Of a stretch of DNA of 7,964 nt, positions 5,718 to 7,964 are shown in pieces. The DNA is taken from assembly GCA_947177315.1 (NCBI GenBank), contig CAMWTX010000065.1, forward strand, positions 1-7,964. Direction: 5' to 3'. This DNA is from an uncultured Bacteroidales bacterium. GTDB taxonomy: Bacteria > Bacteroidota > Bacteroidia > Bacteroidales > P3. Made by a program: the position numbers and the translations under genes. The notes under the pieces are model-generated. The model was not told the DNA's origin and did not search any database. It saw only the letters and a list, made by a program, of their open reading frames with translations. Numbering within the stretch: the first letter of the stretch is position 1; the number at the start of each line of letters is the position of its first letter.

Positions 5718-6968
5718 ATGCTGTATTACCTGTTTTCTTATTTGCACGAGCAATTCGGAATGCCGGGAGCGGGTGTGTTTACCTATATCTCGTTCCGGGC
5801 GGGGTTCGCCATCCTGCTTTCGCTCTTTATCATGATGGCGGGAGGAAAGCGCATGATTAAGATTCTGCGCAGGAAACAGATAGGCGAAACGGTGCGGGAA
5901 CTGGGCCTGGACGGACAGAAAGAAAAGGAAGGCACGCCCACGATGGGAGGCATCATCATCATCGCCGCCATCCTCATTCCGGTCTTGCTGCTTTGCCGTT
6001 TGGACAACATCTATGTGTTGCTGATGCTGCTCACCACGGTATGGCTCGGTGCGATGGGTTTTATGGACGACTATATCAAGGTGTTCAAGCACGACAAGCA
6101 GGGTCTTCAGGGCAAGTTCAAGGTTTTCGGGCAGGTAGGGCTCGGGCTTATCGTGGGGCTGGTGATGTGTTTCCATCCCGATGTGGTGGTGTCGCAGCAA
6201 AACAACGCCGCCTATGTGGAAACGCACAATGTGCTGAACGAAACCGCATACGATGAAGCCACGGCGGAGTTCGAGAGCAATGCCGAAAAATCGCTGGTGA
6301 CCACCATTCCTTTTGTAAAAGGGCATGAACTCGATTACGAGGGCATCATGGAATGGCTGCATTCCGGCTGGGGCAGATATGCGTGGATTCTGTTCGTGCT
6401 GGTGGTGATACTGGTGATTACCGCCGTTTCGAACGGCTGCAACCTCACCGACGGCATCGACGGGCTGGCCACCGGCACTTCGGCCATTATCGGGGCTACC
6501 TTGGCCATTCTCTCGTGGGTTTCGGGCAACATCATCTTTGCCGATTACCTCAATATCATGTATATCCCCCATGTGGGCGAGCTCACCATCTTTATCTCGG
6601 CTTTCGTGGGCGCCACCATCGGTTTTCTCTGGTACAACACCTATCCGGCGCAAGTGTTCATGGGCGATACGGGCAGCCTTACCATCGGCGGCATCATCGC
6701 CGTGTTCGCCCTCCTGATACGCAAGGAACTCCTGTTGCCGATTCTGTGCGGCATCTTCCTTATCGAAAGCCTGTCGGTAATCATGCAGGTAACGTATTTC
6801 AAATACACCAAGAAACGCTGTGGCGAGGGCAAGCGCATTTTCCTGATGACGCCCATCCACCACCATTTTCAGAAATCGGGCAGCAAAGAGCCCAAGATTG
6901 TGATGCGTTTCTTCATCATAGGCCTTATGCTGGCCGTGGTAACCTTGGTAACCTTAAAACTCAGATAA
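5718..6968 (+). CDS. mraY: MraY, phospho-MurNAc-pentapeptide transferase (lipid I synthase)
   Basis: This inner-membrane enzyme transfers phospho-MurNAc-pentapeptide from UDP to undecaprenyl phosphate, making lipid I. The 416-residue product has about ten hydrophobic helices. Visible signatures are GTPTMGG (74-80), the catalytic DDYIK (116-120), NLTDGIDGLA (about 242-251), MGDTGS (about 315-320) and the cytoplasmic TPIHHHFQ (about 376-383). Between helices 4 and 5, about residues 153-220, lies a hydrophilic stretch containing TTIPF and a Glu-rich part. By topology it faces the periplasm. It makes the protein some 55 residues longer than E. coli MraY, and similar insertions occur in Bacteroidota as I recall. 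The start is supported by AAGGA at 5707-5711, 6 nt before the ATG. All catalytic residues are present. The murD-slot gene follows after 10 bp. Confidence 0.97.
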   Translation: MLYYLFSYLHEQFGMPGAGVFTYISFRAGFAILLSLFIMMAGGKRMIKILRRKQIGETVRELGLDGQKEKEGTPTMGGIIIIAAILIPVLLLCRLDNIYVLLMLLTTVWLGAMGFMDDYIKVFKHDKQGLQGKFKVFGQVGLGLIVGLVMCFHPDVVVSQQNNAAYVETHNVLNETAYDEATAEFESNAEKSLVTTIPFVKGHELDYEGIMEWLHSGWGRYAWILFVLVVILVITAVSNGCNLTDGIDGLATGTSAIIGATLAILSWVSGNIIFADYLNIMYIPHVGELTIFISAFVGATIGFLWYNTYPAQVFMGDTGSLTIGGIIAVFALLIRKELLLPILCGIFLIESLSVIMQVTYFKYTKKRCGEGKRIFLMTPIHHHFQKSGSKEPKIVMRFFIIGLMLAVVTLVTLKLR

Positions 6969-6978
6969 TTCCGTAGCG

Positions 6979-7527
6979 ATGAAAATGAATATCGAAACAT
7001 TGGCAAAACAGGGGTATGTTTCGGCCACCATGGCCGAAACCGTGGCGGCGCATATCCAGAACCTGCGCAAACGCGCCATACAGGACAGTTTCCGGGATTT
7101 CCGCCAGACGGGGCACCGCATGGAATATGTGGCCCGCGTGCGTGGGGTGGAATACATCGACGACGCCAAGTCGTATAACGTGAACTCCACCTGGTTCGCG
7201 CTCGAGAACATGACCCGCCCCGTGGTGTGGATTGTGGGAGGACAGACCAAAGACGTGGATTTTTCGGTCTTGCGTCCGTTGGTGGCCAAGAAGGTGTGCC
7301 GCATTGTCTGCCTGGGCACGGATAACGCGCCTATCGTGGCGGCTTTCGGGGATCTGATTTCCGATATCGTGGAAACCGACAATATGGCCAACGCGGTACA
7401 GGCCGCCTATCTGATGGCGAACGAAGGGGAAGTGGTTCTGCTTTCTCCGTCCTGCCCCAGCTTCGATTTGTTTGAAAGCTACCAGGACAAAGGCACGCAG
7501 TTCAAGCAGGCCGTTTACGAATTGTAG
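6979..7527 (+). CDS. murD: MurD-like protein reduced to the C-terminal ligase domain
   Basis: The slot between mraY and ftsW normally holds murD, the UDP-MurNAc-L-Ala:D-Glu ligase of about 440-450 residues. This frame has only 182 and aligns with the last third of MurD: the final helices of the ATPase domain (about 1-42), then domain 3. Recognisable are HR (46-47), IDDAKSYN (60-67, where MurD has NDSKATN), VGGQTKDVDF (86-95) and LLSPSCPSFDLF (154-165). The UDP-binding Rossmann domain, the P-loop and the carbamylated-lysine segment are absent. Only 10 bp separate it from mraY, so no remnant is hidden upstream. The frame is open and codon use looks like its neighbours', so it may be expressed. 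Alone it should not be a D-Glu ligase (inference). Alternatives are a decayed remnant with a full murD elsewhere, one half of a split enzyme, a repurposed C-domain protein, or an assembly deletion. Confidence 0.82.
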   Translation: MKMNIETLAKQGYVSATMAETVAAHIQNLRKRAIQDSFRDFRQTGHRMEYVARVRGVEYIDDAKSYNVNSTWFALENMTRPVVWIVGGQTKDVDFSVLRPLVAKKVCRIVCLGTDNAPIVAAFGDLISDIVETDNMANAVQAAYLMANEGEVVLLSPSCPSFDLFESYQDKGTQFKQAVYEL

Positions 7528-7548
7528 ATATACCGAATTTGTTTCAAG

Positions 7549-7964
7549 ATGTCGAACAAAGGCACGGGCATATTCAAATACTTGCGTGGCGACAAGGGTA
7601 TCTGGGCCATCGTGATGATACTTTCGTGTATCTCCATCGCGGCGGTATATAGCTCTACCGGACGTTTGGCGTACCTCAAACAAGGGGGCGACACCACTTA
7701 TTACATGTTCAAGCACTTGGGCATCCTGGTGGTGGCGTGGGGCATCATGTACGGCGTTCACCGTGTCAAATACACCTACTTTGCCCGCTTTTCGATGCTG
7801 ATGGTAGGCCCTGTGCTGGCCTTGCTGGCCTTGACGCTCACCATGGGCACCGTAAACGATGCCGCCCGCTGGATCAGGTTGGGACCCGTGTCTTTTCAGC
7901 CCTCCGAGTTGGCCAAGCTCGTGATATTGGTCTTTATGGCGCGGCAACTTACCGAATACCAGCC
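7549..7964 (+). CDS. ftsW: FtsW, septal SEDS glycosyltransferase (5' part, cut by window end)
   Basis: The reading frame opens at ATG 7549, 21 bp after the previous stop, and runs open to the window edge (138 complete codons). It begins with a short cytoplasmic tail (1-16), then hydrophobic helices at about 17-35, 55-71 and 79-98, with a fourth starting near 119. The stretch AARWIRLGPVSFQPSELAK (105-123) is the hallmark of the SEDS family (FtsW/RodA/SpoVE). SEDS proteins polymerise lipid II into glycan strands; FtsW does so at the septum together with FtsI. FtsW rather than RodA is chosen because of the dcw context with ftsL and ftsI upstream. No strong Shine-Dalgarno precedes the ATG. The catalytic aspartate and the C-terminal helices lie outside the window, so completeness cannot be judged. 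Confidence 0.93.
   Translation, partial: MSNKGTGIFKYLRGDKGIWAIVMILSCISIAAVYSSTGRLAYLKQGGDTTYYMFKHLGILVVAWGIMYGVHRVKYTYFARFSMLMVGPVLALLALTLTMGTVNDAARWIRLGPVSFQPSELAKLVILVFMARQLTEYQ

Noticed and set aside
5454..6866. 470-codon minus-strand frame opposite murE and mraY
   Set aside because: It spans two confirmed genes and their junction, and the translation has no recognisable family signature.
6353..6976. 207-codon + strand frame overlapping the 3' half of mraY
   Set aside because: An alternative frame of mraY with scrambled Arg/His-rich sequence; mraY itself carries the NLTDGIDGLA, MGDTGS and HHHF motifs there.
6900..7000. Frameshifted remains of the missing MurD N-terminal part upstream of 6979
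   Set aside because: The preceding sequence is the conserved C-terminus of mraY up to its stop at 6968 and only 10 bp remain, so there is no room for a remnant.
6961..7947. 328-codon minus-strand frame opposite the murD-like gene and ftsW
   Set aside because: His-rich antisense translation over two genes with clear homology on the + strand; it does not explain the short murD.

Overview
The window is the 5' part of a division and cell wall (dcw) operon, all on the + strand. It very probably comes from a member of the Bacteroidota (Bacteroidales-like). The reasons are the gene order mraZ-rsmH-ftsL-ftsI-murE-mraY-murD-ftsW with no murF, the short FtsL-like protein ending in PPYKIK, an FtsI carrying one C-terminal PASTA domain, a MraY enlarged by a periplasmic insertion, and a TAnnTTTG-type -7 promoter element. 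Species and family cannot be named from the sequence alone.

Layout: positions 1-151 are A+T-rich and non-coding. They hold a 10-bp-periodic array of TGGGN-like boxes (38-92) that looks like a MraZ operator, a -7 element (102-109) and a small leader hairpin (115-143). Then come mraZ (152-613), rsmH (625-1548), ftsL (1558-2052), ftsI (2063-4180, GTG start), murE (4187-5701), mraY (5718-6968), a MurD reduced to its C-terminal domain (6979-7527) and the first 138 codons of ftsW (7549-7964, cut by the window end). Gaps between genes are 6-21 bp. No internal terminator, RNA gene, mobile element or CRISPR was seen, so one long transcript is likely.

The genes work together. MraZ probably regulates its own operon and RsmH methylates 16S rRNA. 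FtsL, FtsI and FtsW belong to the septal peptidoglycan synthase complex. MurE, with the DNPR meso-diaminopimelate signature, adds the third stem residue, and MraY makes lipid I. The step between MurC and MurE, addition of D-Glu by MurD, is the odd one: the gene in the murD slot lacks the UDP-binding domain and nearly all of the ATP-binding domain, and several signature residues of what remains have changed. A full ligase, or the missing half, would have to lie outside this window.

The points most worth a second look are the MurD C-domain-only gene, the helically phased MraZ box array, and a perfect 32-bp palindrome inside the ftsI reading frame.
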